A DNA stretch of 64,000 nt from Endozoicomonas montiporae CL-33. GTDB lineage: Bacteria > Pseudomonadota > Gammaproteobacteria > Pseudomonadales > Endozoicomonadaceae. Location of the stretch: positions 1,327,001 to 1,391,000 of the forward strand of contig NZ_CP013251.1 of NCBI RefSeq assembly GCF_001583435.1. The letters run 5' to 3'. The notes under the pieces were generated by a model. That model was not told the DNA's origin. It searched no databases and saw only the letters and a program-made list of their open reading frames with translations. The translations under genes were made by a program, and so were the position numbers. Below, one piece after another: positions 28,316 to 36,655 of the stretch (within the stretch, counting starts at the first letter, position 1; every line of letters starts with the position of its first letter).

Positions 28316-29176
28316 GTGATCCCTTACCCTGATATTGACCCCGTTCTATTCAGCCTTGGACCATTAAGCATTCGCTGGTATGGATTGATGTACCTGGTTG
28401 GCTTTGCCGCAGCCTGGTGGCTGGGAGTGTGCCGCGCCAGAAAATCCAACGGATTGTGGAGCGAAGAACAGATTGGTGATCTGGTGTTTTATGCTGCCAT
28501 TGGCGTTATTCTCGGCGGGCGCTTTGGTTATGTAGTGTTTTATAATTTTGACCACTTCCTGAGAGACCCTCTCTGGCTGTTCCGGGTCTGGGAAGGCGGT
28601 ATGGCGTTTCACGGTGGTTTGCTGGGTGTGCTGGTGGCCATGTACCTGTTTGGTAAAAAACAGGGCAAAAGCTTTTTCCAGATGACCGACTTTATTGCCC
28701 CCATGGTGCCTCTGGGCCTTGGTGCCGGTCGTATTGGCAACTTTATTGGTGGTGAACTCTGGGGGCGCGTGAGTGATGCCCCCTGGGCAATGGTCTTTCC
28801 CACCGACCCGTCCCAATTACCAAGACACCCTTCCCAGCTTTATCAGTTTTTTATCGAAGGCGTTGTGCTGTTTTCAGTGCTCTGGTGGTTCTCATCCAAA
28901 CCACGCCCGAGAATGGCCGTGTCAGGACTGTTTCTGATTATCTACGGTCTGGGGCGCTTTATCGTTGAATTTGTACGCCAGCCTGACGAACAGCTGGGCT
29001 TTATTGCCTTTGACTGGCTGACCATGGGGCAGTTGCTATCTACCCCTATGATTATTCTGGGTGTAGCATTTATGGTTATTGGTTACTCAAAATACCCTCT
29101 GGTGAATGGTCAGAATCAAGACGATCTGGCCTGGCTGAAACAGCACCCAGCGGCTAAAAACGGACTGAAGAAATGA
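28316..29176 (+). CDS. lgt: Prolipoprotein diacylglyceryl transferase
   Basis: A 286-residue polytopic inner-membrane enzyme that attaches diacylglycerol from phosphatidylglycerol to the lipobox cysteine of prolipoproteins. The Lgt signature [16 protein letters not shown] and the preceding HGGLLGV are present, along with HPSQLYQ, a catalytic-region motif. The start is GTG 28316 with GGAATC upstream. The stop overlaps the thyA start in an ATGA arrangement, the usual lgt-thyA order in gammaproteobacteria. Confidence 0.97.
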   Translation: MIPYPDIDPVLFSLGPLSIRWYGLMYLVGFAAAWWLGVCRARKSNGLWSEEQIGDLVFYAAIGVILGGRFGYVVFYNFDHFLRDPLWLFRVWEGGMAFHGGLLGVLVAMYLFGKKQGKSFFQMTDFIAPMVPLGLGAGRIGNFIGGELWGRVSDAPWAMVFPTDPSQLPRHPSQLYQFFIEGVVLFSVLWWFSSKPRPRMAVSGLFLIIYGLGRFIVEFVRQPDEQLGFIAFDWLTMGQLLSTPMIILGVAFMVIGYSKYPLVNGQNQDDLAWLKQHPAAKNGLKK

Positions 29177-30006
29177 AACAGTATCTGGATCTTCTGCGTC
29201 ATGTGAAAGAACATGGCACGTTTAAAACCGATCGTACCGGCACCGGCACGTACAGTGTGTTTGGTTACCAGATGCGTTTTAATCTGGCGGAGGGGTTTCC
29301 GCTGGTCACCACCAAGAAGTGCCACCTGCGTTCCATCATCCATGAATTGCTGTGGTTTTTGAAAGGTGATACCAACATTGGTTACCTGAAAGAGAATGGC
29401 GTTCGTATCTGGGACGAATGGGCAACAGAAACCGGCGACCTGGGGCCGGTGTATGGCAAACAGTGGCGCAGCTGGGAAGGACCAAAGGGTGAAGTAGTCG
29501 ATCAGATTCAGTGGTTGCTGGATGAGATCAGAACTAACCCTGACTCCCGTCGTCTGGTGATCAGCGCCTGGAACCCGACGGTGCTTCCGGACGTGAAGCA
29601 TTCACCCAAAGAGAATGCCGCCATAGGCAAACAGGCACTGCCACCCTGTCATTGTCTGTTCCAGTTCTATGTGCTGGATGGCAAACTGTCTTGCCAGCTG
29701 TATCAGCGCAGTGCGGATATCTTTCTGGGAGTGCCTTTCAACATTGCATCTTATGCATTGCTAACCATGATGATTGCCCAGGTCTGCAATCTGGAGCTGG
29801 GCGATTTTGTGCATACCTTTGGCGATGCGCACATTTATTCGAATCATCTGGAACAGGTGGATGAACAGTTGTCCCGTGAACCTCTGCCACTGCCGACCAT
29901 GAAGCTGAACCCGATGATTAAGGATCTGTTCGAGTTCACCATGGATGATATTGAGCTGGTGGATTATCAGGCGCATCCGCATATTAAGGCGGCTGTGTCG
30001 GTTTAA
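29173..30006 (+). CDS. thyA: Thymidylate synthase
   Basis: A 277-residue enzyme making dTMP from dUMP using methylene-tetrahydrofolate. The catalytic cysteine is in [10 protein letters not shown], with [16 protein letters not shown] and the folate/dUMP-binding [11 protein letters not shown] downstream. It is about 13 residues longer than the E. coli enzyme because of an insertion before the active site ([14 protein letters not shown]), as in several marine gammaproteobacteria. It is translationally coupled to lgt. Confidence 0.97.
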   Translation: MKQYLDLLRHVKEHGTFKTDRTGTGTYSVFGYQMRFNLAEGFPLVTTKKCHLRSIIHELLWFLKGDTNIGYLKENGVRIWDEWATETGDLGPVYGKQWRSWEGPKGEVVDQIQWLLDEIRTNPDSRRLVISAWNPTVLPDVKHSPKENAAIGKQALPPCHCLFQFYVLDGKLSCQLYQRSADIFLGVPFNIASYALLTMMIAQVCNLELGDFVHTFGDAHIYSNHLEQVDEQLSREPLPLPTMKLNPMIKDLFEFTMDDIELVDYQAHPHIKAAVSV

Positions 30007-30020
30007 TGCTGAGAGATTCA

Positions 30021-30052
30021 TGCAAGGTTCAACAATTGTGTTGAACCTTGCA
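30021..30052 (+). terminator. Perfect hairpin after thyA
   Basis: Perfect 14-base arms (30021-30034/30039-30052) with an ATTG loop begin 14 bases after the stop. There is no T-run, so it could be a 3'-end stabiliser rather than an intrinsic terminator. Confidence 0.6.
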
Positions 30053-30066
30053 TTGCATGGCGAGTT

Positions 30067-30264
30067 TTAACGGGCGGCCTTTAGCTTATCCAACTTCTCT
30101 CTCAGTTCTGAGACTAATTCTTTGGGAGCCTCTTTAAGACAGCTTTCCTGCCACAAAAAGCCAGAAAGTAACCCCTCAATCAAGTCTTGAATACCTTGAA
30201 CTGACAGCGATTTGTCAGTACTTTCTGATTGATTGAGGTACTGATCAAAATACCCTTTTATTAG
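30067..30264 (-). pseudogene. C-terminal remnant of an unidentified gene, cut by the IS200-like element
   Basis: An open stretch of 66 codons without a start codon ends in LVSELREKLDKLKAAR. It is amphipathic and charged, like the C-terminus of a real protein, and it stops being open at the left end of the IS200-like element near 30270. The missing N-terminal part was not found on the far side of the nested elements. Confidence 0.35.
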
Positions 30265-30352
30265 TCACCTAAAAGGTTAAAACCACCGGCTTTAGCCGGT
30301 CAGCTTTAGCTGTGATAGTTTGTTGGCTCACACTCGGAGTGGAAGTAAGGCA

Positions 30353-30781
30353 GTGGACTACAGATACTGCAGTCATACAGTATTCAAAATTCAGTATCAT
30401 TTTGTGTTTGTCACCAAGTACCGTTACCAAGTTCTTGGTGGTGACATTGGCTACAGGGCAAGGGAGCTGATTAGGGAAACTTGCAAAGCTTTTGAACTTG
30501 ATATTCTCAAAGGCGTAATCAGTAAAGACCATGTACATCTTTTGCTCTCTGCCCCACCAAATATGGCACCAAGTGAAATCATGAGGCGGATAAAGGGGCG
30601 AACTTCGATCAAGCTTTTTGAGAGCTTTCCTGATCTCAGAAAAAGGTATTGGGGACGACATTTCTGGGCAAGAGGGTATTTTTGCGTCACTTCCGGAGAA
30701 GTGACAGAGAATATGATCAAAGAGTATCTGGAGCATCATTTTGAGCCAAGAGCAGATGATAACTTCAGGACTGAGGATTAG
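30353..30781 (+). CDS. tnpA: IS200/IS605 family transposase TnpA
   Basis: A 142-residue HUH single-strand transposase. The metal-binding HVHLLL (HUH) motif and the catalytic tyrosine in MIKEYLEHH are both present, and VFVTKYRYQVL and the GRTSIKLFESFP region match the family. It cuts and rejoins single-stranded element ends. I chose GTG 30353, which has a purine-rich GGAAG upstream and gives the usual MDYRY-like start. The gene appears intact; no tnpB accompanies it. Confidence 0.92.
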   Translation: MDYRYCSHTVFKIQYHFVFVTKYRYQVLGGDIGYRARELIRETCKAFELDILKGVISKDHVHLLLSAPPNMAPSEIMRRIKGRTSIKLFESFPDLRKRYWGRHFWARGYFCVTSGEVTENMIKEYLEHHFEPRADDNFRTED

Positions 30782-30866
30782 CTTCAACGCGTCTTTGACG
30801 CGTATCCGGACTTTCAGTCCGTAATACTAACCCTCCGGCTTTAGAGGGTGTCTTAAAAGCCAAAAT

Positions 30867-31638
30867 TTAAACCCAGTGAAGCACTTTTCTCTGCAAAGAA
30901 TGACGCTTCACTGGACCTCTTTCCCAGCTGCCCCATTTTCTGTCAAATGGCTGATACCGCTCAAAGTACAACCAGAGAATCCTGTTGTACCTGAAAATAG
31001 CTTGAAAACTGGCTTTTACAGCCCGGCTCAGGTTATAGGCCAGCAGGTGTAAGCCAAACTCCAGTTTAACTTTCTCCAACCCCTTGCGACGAAAACGGTT
31101 TAACCCCTGTATATCCCGTAAATAGGCAAAGACAGGCTCAACCATCGCCTTTCTTTTGCTGAAAGACTTTTTAGCTTTCGGGTGCTGCATAACCTGCCTC
31201 AGTGCATCCTTGGCATCATCCATCGCATAGCGTTTTATGCGGCGCCCTTTCTTATTGGTCGTACACTGATCTTTGAGAGGACAACCTTCACACGGTCCAT
31301 TGCCATATATCTTTTGCTCTTTTGTGCGAATGCTTCCCTTTATCTGCCCGATGAGAACCAGCTCTTTTCCTGCAGGGCAACGATAAACGTCATTAGTCTC
31401 ATCATAATAAAAATGTCCCTTCTGGAACTTTTTGGATTCTTTGGGCTTGCCTGGCTCTTTACCCTCAGGGCATAGCAGGCTGATGTCGCGTTCCAGACTG
31501 GTTGAAATGACTTCATCATTGAAGTAACCAGCATCCAGAAGCATTTCATCTACTGGTTTGCCCGTGATCTGCATTGACTGATCAAGCATTGGACTTACGA
31601 CAGTTGTTTCATTGGTGGGATCAACAGCCTGAGCCAGT
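30867..31638 (-). pseudogene. IS1182-family transposase, C-terminal part
   Basis: The C-terminal half of a DDE transposase of the IS1182 family: QAVDPTNETTVVSPMLDQ, DEMLLDAGYFN, a four-cysteine segment (CPAGK, CEGCPLKDQC) and the terminal AYLRDIQGLNRFRRKGLEKV. The disruption point is at 31634-31638. Joining this part to 34298-35160 at the CCAGT duplication restores a single frame (NNKRVVLAQAVDPTN), so only the IS21 insertion inactivates it. Confidence 0.9.
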
Positions 31639-31889
31639 TGCATATTCCGGCCTCCCGTGAACACCCACTCCGGTTTATCGTGAACGCTCTTTCCGCAAAA
31701 CCGTGAACACCCATTCCGCTTTATCGTGAACACTTTTTGCGAATTTCCGGAATCACCGTTCACGAAGCCGGAATAAGTGTTCACGACACCGGAATCATCC
31801 CCGGAAAGAACCAAAATCCTCTCCTTAAGCATTGATTTCATTCAACTTGTGCCGCTTTTCCTTATTCCACAACAACAGGGAAAACGGCC

Positions 31890-33446
31890 ATGCCAAAGGA
31901 AAAGAGGCTATCAATGCGAAAAATTCGGGAAATCCTTCGACTCCGCCACGAGTGCAACCTGTCTACCCGGCAAATATCCGCCAGCGCCAGAGTCAGTACC
32001 GGGGCGGTCAGCAAGTATCTGAAGTTATTTGAAAAGTCCGGGCTGTCCTGGCCTTTGCCAGACGATATGGACGACTCTGCCCTGATAAACCGGTTGTCGC
32101 CTGAGACATCAAACCGCAAACACCAGGGCTTTATCGAACCCGACTGGACGGAGGTTCACAGCAGCCTTAAGCGTAAGGGCATGACCAAACAGCTGCTCTG
32201 GGAAGAGTACTGCGAAGTTTACCCCCACAATGCCTACAGCCACAGTCAGTTCTGCCACCGCTACAACGAGTGGTGCAAGAAGCAGAAACGCTCTATGCGC
32301 CAACAGCATAAGGGCGGCGAGAAGCTGTTTGTGGATTACGCCGGGCTGACTGTTCCCATTGCCAGCAAGGAAACGGGCGAGACATCACCTGCCCAGATCT
32401 TTGTGGCGGTGTTGGGAGCGTCCAATTATACCTACGCAGAAGCCACCTGGACCCAGGGTTCGGTAGACTTTATTGGTTCTCAGGTCCGGGCGTTCCAGTT
32501 CTTTGGCGGAGTTCCCGAAATGCTGGTACCGGACAACCTGCGCAGTGCTGTGACCAAGGCCTGCCGTTATGATCCGGAGATTAACCGCAGTTACCAGCAC
32601 ATGGCTGAACACTTCGGCTGCTCCATTCTGCCTGCACGCCCTTACAAGCCAAAAGACAAGGCCAAGGTAGAAGCCGGTGTACAACTGGTGGAACGCTGGA
32701 TTTTAATGCGTCTGCGTCATACAACGTTCTTCTCCCTGTCAGAACTGAACTGGGAAATACGACGCCTGCTGGAAGACCTGAACCACCGGCCATTCAAACA
32801 GCTGCCCGGTTGCCGGCGCAGCCAGTTTGAGTTGCTAGACAGGCCTGCGTTGTCTCCCTTGCCCAGGCAGCCTTATGAGTACCTTGAGTTCAAGATGGCC
32901 AGGGTCAACATTGACTATCACGTGCAGTTCAGCAGCCATTACTACTCCGTGCCACACCAGCTGGTCAGGGAGCAGGTGGCAATCCGTGGCAGCCATAATA
33001 CTGTCCAGATCCTCTACAAAGGCAAGCCGGTCACCAGCCATGTCCGGCAATACGCAGCCGGAGGTTTCACCACCAAGCCGGAGCATATGCCGAAACGCCA
33101 CCAGAAACAGCAACAGTGGACACCGGGGCGGCTGTTGCGCTGGGCGCAAAAGCTGGGGCCGGATGTTCTGAGGTTTACCCGACAGTTACTGGACGGCAAG
33201 CAGCACCAGGAGCAGGCTTACCGGGCTTGCCTTGGACTGTTAAACCTTGAGCGTGAATACGGACAACAGCGGCTGAACGCCGCCTGCGACCGGGCTATCA
33301 AAACCGGAGGCCGTCGGGTAGGCAATGTACGCTCCATCCTGAAATCCGGGCTGGACAAGGTACCCATTGAGTTGCCACAGGAAAGCGACAATGAACGGGT
33401 TACACGCAGCCATGAAAACATCCGTGGCGCAGGCTTCTTCCAGTGA
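31890..33446 (+). CDS. istA: IS21-family transposase IstA
   Basis: A 518-residue transposase with an N-terminal helix-turn-helix (STRQISASARVSTGAVSKYLKL, about residues 25-50), a DDE/RNase H core (VDYAGLTVPI, PDNLRSAVTKA and the later KAKVEAGVQLVERW with the last acidic residue), and a basic C-terminal region. It acts with the ATPase IstB for target selection. Eleven bases separate its stop from the chosen istB start. Confidence 0.95.
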   Translation: MPKEKRLSMRKIREILRLRHECNLSTRQISASARVSTGAVSKYLKLFEKSGLSWPLPDDMDDSALINRLSPETSNRKHQGFIEPDWTEVHSSLKRKGMTKQLLWEEYCEVYPHNAYSHSQFCHRYNEWCKKQKRSMRQQHKGGEKLFVDYAGLTVPIASKETGETSPAQIFVAVLGASNYTYAEATWTQGSVDFIGSQVRAFQFFGGVPEMLVPDNLRSAVTKACRYDPEINRSYQHMAEHFGCSILPARPYKPKDKAKVEAGVQLVERWILMRLRHTTFFSLSELNWEIRRLLEDLNHRPFKQLPGCRRSQFELLDRPALSPLPRQPYEYLEFKMARVNIDYHVQFSSHYYSVPHQLVREQVAIRGSHNTVQILYKGKPVTSHVRQYAAGGFTTKPEHMPKRHQKQQQWTPGRLLRWAQKLGPDVLRFTRQLLDGKQHQEQAYRACLGLLNLEREYGQQRLNAACDRAIKTGGRRVGNVRSILKSGLDKVPIELPQESDNERVTRSHENIRGAGFFQ

Positions 33447-33456
33447 GGTGCAGGAT

Positions 33457-34212
33457 ATGATCAATCAAACGATGACCCGGTTACGTAGCCTGCGACTGAG
33501 CGGCATGGCCGAAGCCCTTGCCCTGCAACAGGAGCAACCCGGCACTTACGAAGGACTCAGCTTCGAAGAACGACTGGCCCTGCTGGTCGACCAGGAAGAC
33601 GCTGACCGCAGCAACAAACGGCTGGCCAGACTGCTCAGGGCAGCCCGGTTCAAACTGTCTGCCACGCTGGAAGACATTGACTATGAGCAGCCACGGGGCA
33701 TTACCAAATCACAGATGGCGACACTGGTCACCTGTGACTGGCTCAGACGAAAACAGAACCTCCTGATTACCGGCCCTTGCGGCACAGGGAAAAGCTGGTT
33801 GAGCTGTGCCTTCGGACATGGTGCCTGTCTGCGAGGCCTGAGTACTCGCTATTTCCGTACGTCAAGATTACTGGAGGCAATGACCATTGCCCATGGTGAT
33901 GGCAGTTACAGTAAACAACTCAAACAGTTAGCCAGGGTTGACCTTCTGATCCTTGATGACTGGGGATTGGAGCCACTCAGCCAGAACCAGCGTAATGACC
34001 TGCTAGAAATTATGGATGACCGTCATAACCACAGTTCTACCATCGTAACCAGTCAACTACCGGTCTCAAAGTGGCATGACAGTATTGGTGATGCCACCCT
34101 GGCCGACGCCATTCTGGATCGACTGGCCCACAACGCCCACCGGATAAAACTCAAAGGAGAGTCCATGAGAAAAACAAGGGCAAAACTGGATGATCGTGAA
34201 CACCCAAGCTAA
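33457..34212 (+). CDS. istB: IS21-family ATPase IstB
   Basis: A 251-residue AAA+ ATPase, DnaC-like, that assists IstA. Walker A is GPCGTGKSW at about residue 105 and Walker B LLILDDWGLE at about 165. I chose ATG 33457, preceded by GAGGTGCAGGAT right after the istA stop, giving the usual family length; upstream in-frame starts at 33367 and 33391 overlap istA. Confidence 0.94.
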   Translation: MINQTMTRLRSLRLSGMAEALALQQEQPGTYEGLSFEERLALLVDQEDADRSNKRLARLLRAARFKLSATLEDIDYEQPRGITKSQMATLVTCDWLRRKQNLLITGPCGTGKSWLSCAFGHGACLRGLSTRYFRTSRLLEAMTIAHGDGSYSKQLKQLARVDLLILDDWGLEPLSQNQRNDLLEIMDDRHNHSSTIVTSQLPVSKWHDSIGDATLADAILDRLAHNAHRIKLKGESMRKTRAKLDDREHPS

Positions 34213-34297
34213 AAATTAAGAGAGGCAATGCTTAGGGAAGCGGAGGTGTTCACGCTTTCCGGAATAGGTGTTCATTTTGACCGGAATATGCACCAGT

Positions 34298-35160
34298 ACC
34301 ACCCGCTTGTTATTGGCTAACACGGATGGTTTGTAACCCGTTGTATAACCTCGCCCCCGTTTCATCTTTTGAACAACGGCTTCAGGCTCTGTAGGGCTAA
34401 CGACAGCACTTCCTGATTTACCATTCTTTTTTCGCTTCTCGTTGCGTTCAATAACTGCTTCGAGAGTACTGCTGGCCATCTCCAGTTTCTTTTTGTTTTC
34501 AGGACAGTCTGGATGGTTGTCAGCTTGCTTTTGTGCTGTTTCATGAGCCTGTTGTGCAGCCTCCTGCTTCATCAGGTTGTAGCTTGAGCAGGCGGCTTCT
34601 ATGACCGTTCCATCACCAGCCAGACAGCTACCATCAGAGTTCGTCTTTTTGAGGACGGCTCGTGTCAGGCTTTCAAAAAATGCACCGCCCATGGACTTGC
34701 TATGCATATTGATGAAGCGACCAATAATGGCGTGGTCTGGAAAAATCCCACCGGTAACCCACATACAGCCAAGATCAACACGAGCTAGTCGCTCCAGAGT
34801 TCTCAGCGAGGTAATGCCCTGCATAATGCCATAGAGAATCAAACCCATCATGTTACGGGGTGAATAAGGAGGGCGACCTTCTGAGGCATATCTTTGCTCA
34901 AAATCTGACCAGTCTTGCTCATCAAGAAGGGATGCAACAGTAAAAGGTGTTTTTTGACCAGTTAGCTCAAGGTGTTCTTTCAGGTTAGTGTTGCCAAGGG
35001 TGATGCCGTTGGGGTCGGGAGCAACAAAACGTCGTTTGTCTGTTTTGTTGCCTGATCCTTTGGGCTTATCGTGTTTTTTGTGATCCGGACTACTGGCTGC
35101 ACCTGAAAAAATATCGAGCTGTGGAGCTGTATTAATCTTGATTTGCGGTCTTGCTGTCAT
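34298..35160 (-). pseudogene. IS1182-family transposase, N-terminal part
   Basis: The N-terminal half of the transposase cut by IS21. It carries DEQDWSDFEQRYASEGRPPYSPRNM, HAIIGRFINMHS and GDGTVIEAACS with the first catalytic acidic residue, and ends at TGYKPSVLANNKRVVL. It starts at ATG 35160. See the C-terminal part at 30867-31638. Confidence 0.9.
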
Positions 35161-35250
35161 ACTGAAGCCGGTAAAGCTACTTTATATTCAGATTACTGGC
35201 TTGTGGTGGGTTTTGCGACACCCTCTTTAGCCGGTGGTTGTTGAGTTCAG

Positions 35251-35500
35251 CTCATAGGGACGACATTAAGCAGCACCGCCTGAGACCAACTCTAATACAG
35301 AACGCCCGGTTTGCCTCATAGGGACGACATTAAGAGCAATCCTTTGGTAATCAAGGCCTACAGCTATGACTGGGATAAACATGAACTTTGCTGTTGAGCC
35401 ATATAATGCGACCTGAGCGAAAGCCCTTGCAAGACTTGTCACCTGTGAGCCTATCAGGCCTTATTTGCCAAGGCCTTTCGCTTAATGTCGTCCCTATAAG
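35251..35500. repeat. Three copies of a 20-bp repeat
   Basis: CTCATAGGGACGACATTAAG occurs at 35251-35270 and 35315-35334 in the same direction, and with one change in the opposite direction at 35481-35500. Flanking sequences differ. The first two have a 64-base period, but there is no third regular unit, so I do not call a CRISPR array. Confidence 0.85.
35345..35480. other. Gene-poor stretch between repeats
   Basis: No supported ORF is present between the IS200-like right end and the lipoprotein gene at 35611. The short open frame at 35388-35573 spans a repeat and has no protein-like character. Confidence 0.4.
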
Positions 35501-35610
35501 CCCTGCCTACCATGATGGAAGGGCTTTTCACAGTATTCAGGGTTTGCTTATCATTGCTATGTTTGTGGCATAGTCTAATGTCAACCTGACGCTAACGCAC
35601 AGGAGTAAAA

Positions 35611-35970
35611 ATGATTCGATGTATTGCGGTGCTGGGGGTAGCTATTTTCATTGCGGGATGCAGCAATCATGGCACTATGGCTCAACCTCTGACCCAGCAA
35701 ATTGCCAGCTGCGCAGGAAAACTGCCTGCGAATCAGACATACACTCTGGATTACAGTACAACCATTGATACTCAGGAAACCCCGGCCAAAATAGGCGGTA
35801 CATTCAATGTTTCGTGGGAATCCAAAATCATGACAGAAGCAGAGCAGCGACAGAGCTTTGAAGCCCTCAGCCCTTTCATTGAATGCGTCTCGCCAGCAAT
35901 CAGCAACGACAACACACCTCCCCGAGTACCTTTGAAGACTGAAAATGGTCAGGTCGGCAAGAACCACTAA
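35611..35970 (+). CDS. Small predicted lipoprotein of unknown function
   Basis: A 119-residue protein. The N-terminus MIRCIAVLGVAIFIAGCSN is a lipoprotein signal with the lipobox FIAGC, so it should be lipid-modified by Lgt and sit in the cell envelope. The mature part has two further cysteines (ASCAGK and FIECVSP) that could form a disulfide. CACAGGAG gives a good ribosome-binding site. I do not recognise the family. Confidence 0.72.
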   Translation: MIRCIAVLGVAIFIAGCSNHGTMAQPLTQQIASCAGKLPANQTYTLDYSTTIDTQETPAKIGGTFNVSWESKIMTEAEQRQSFEALSPFIECVSPAISNDNTPPRVPLKTENGQVGKNH

Positions 35971-36094
35971 GGAAAGCAGCAAACTAATGACACTGATTCT
36001 TTCAGGCGCAGAAAAGCTTCTGTCTGTTGTATCAGGATGTCTGACGAATTCAAAACCTAAGTCTTCGTATGATCTGGAGCGAAAATCATTGGAA

Positions 36095-36225
36095 TATACC
36101 CATTGGATTTCAAGATGCTACTAGTAGGCGACAAGTGAGTGAAGCCCCGTGAGCCTAAGAGTAGTAGGTGATCGGGGTGAGCGAACGCTGACAGCAACGT
36201 AGCATCTTGAAAGGCGATGGGTATA
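36095..36225. repeat. MITE-like palindromic element, 131 bp
   Basis: Imperfect 27-base inverted repeats start TATACCCAT at 36095 and end ATGGGTATA at 36225, with the CAAGATGCTA core shared by both arms. The inside includes a second smaller hairpin (GCCCCG/CGGGGT). It has no coding capacity. The structure matches a non-autonomous dispersed repeat. Confidence 0.7.
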
Positions 36226-36247
36226 GTCCATTTTTTTGTTACCTTAC

Positions 36248-36493
36248 GCGAAGACCGACTTTTACTGTAAATGCCAAAATTCGGACTTTTCAGAATTCCC
36301 AAGGCTTAGATAAGAAAATAGCACCATGTTACAACATTAATTTGCCGCATTTCGAAAGACATGTGTCGTCCAAATGCGTCGATTTTGCTGTATTTTTGAT
36401 GTACTGATGTGCAATATATTTTCCTCTAGACCTTGGAAATCAACGGGTGGCCGACTTTGTTGTAAATCAGAAAAAGTCGGCCTTCGCGTTACC
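36248..36493. repeat. Region bounded by inverted repeats with a hairpin at the right end
   Basis: ACGCGAAGACCGACTTTT near 36248 is matched in reverse by AAAGTCGGCCTTCGCGT near 36474-36490 with one difference. The right end also forms a hairpin (GGCCGACTTT near 36449 with AAAGTCGGCC near 36473). No gene lies inside. It may be the remains of a mobile element. Confidence 0.5.
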
Positions 36494-36605
36494 TTAATAT
36501 CCTTATTTAATAGTTAGCCACCGTGCATGCATCTCTGCTTTCAACAGGGCTTGCATCTAGACCCAAGCCATTTAGAGCGTGAAATTCTGAAATAGTTCCA
36601 ACAGG

Positions 36606-36640
36606 TATAAAAAAACCCGCTGTGCAGCGGGCTTTTTGAC
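36606..36640 (-). terminator. Strong bidirectional terminator
   Basis: The stem CCCGCTG/CAGCGGG has A-rich sequence on the left and T-rich on the right. On the minus strand it is followed by seven T, so it ends the M20 peptidase gene transcript. Confidence 0.9.
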
Positions 36641-36655
36641 AATCAGCGCTTGGTA

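Larger units (their letters stand above)
31639..34292 (+). mobile_element. IS21-family element, 2,654 bp, with 5-bp target duplication
   Basis: Twelve-base perfect ends TGCATATTCCGG (31639-31650) and CCGGAATATGCA (34281-34292) are flanked by direct repeats CCAGT (31634-31638, 34293-34297). Several internal copies of a GTGAACACC...TCCGG motif lie near both ends, like the multiple transposase-binding sites of IS21. It carries intact istA and istB and looks complete. Confidence 0.95.
30845..35224 (-). mobile_element. IS1182-family element, interrupted by an IS21-family element
   Basis: The ends are inverted repeats beginning AGGGTGTC (30845) and ending GACACCCT (35224), with partial identity continuing inward. 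A 6-base direct repeat CTTTAG flanks it at 30839-30844 and 35225-35230. The target is the loop region of the IS200-like hairpin. Without the IS21 insert the element would be about 1.7 kb. Confidence 0.85.
30270..35245 (+). mobile_element. IS200/IS605-like element, right end split by an IS1182-type element
   Basis: The left end has the hairpin CCGGCTTTAGCCGG at 30286-30299. The right-end hairpin is the same 14-base sequence but is split: CCGGCTTTAG ends at 30844, and CTTTAGCCGG resumes at 35225. Removing the inner element and one copy of CTTTAG restores the palindrome. The transposase gene is at 30353-30781. Outer boundaries are approximate because this family makes no target duplication. Confidence 0.75.

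Noticed and set aside
35251..35334. CRISPR array from the 20-bp direct repeats
   Set aside because: Only two direct copies with a 44-base spacer exist, the third is inverted and distant, the repeat is shorter than usual, and no cas gene is in the window.
35388..35573. 61-codon + strand frame before the lipoprotein gene
   Set aside because: It crosses the inverted 20-bp repeat, has no ribosome-binding site and no protein-like features.
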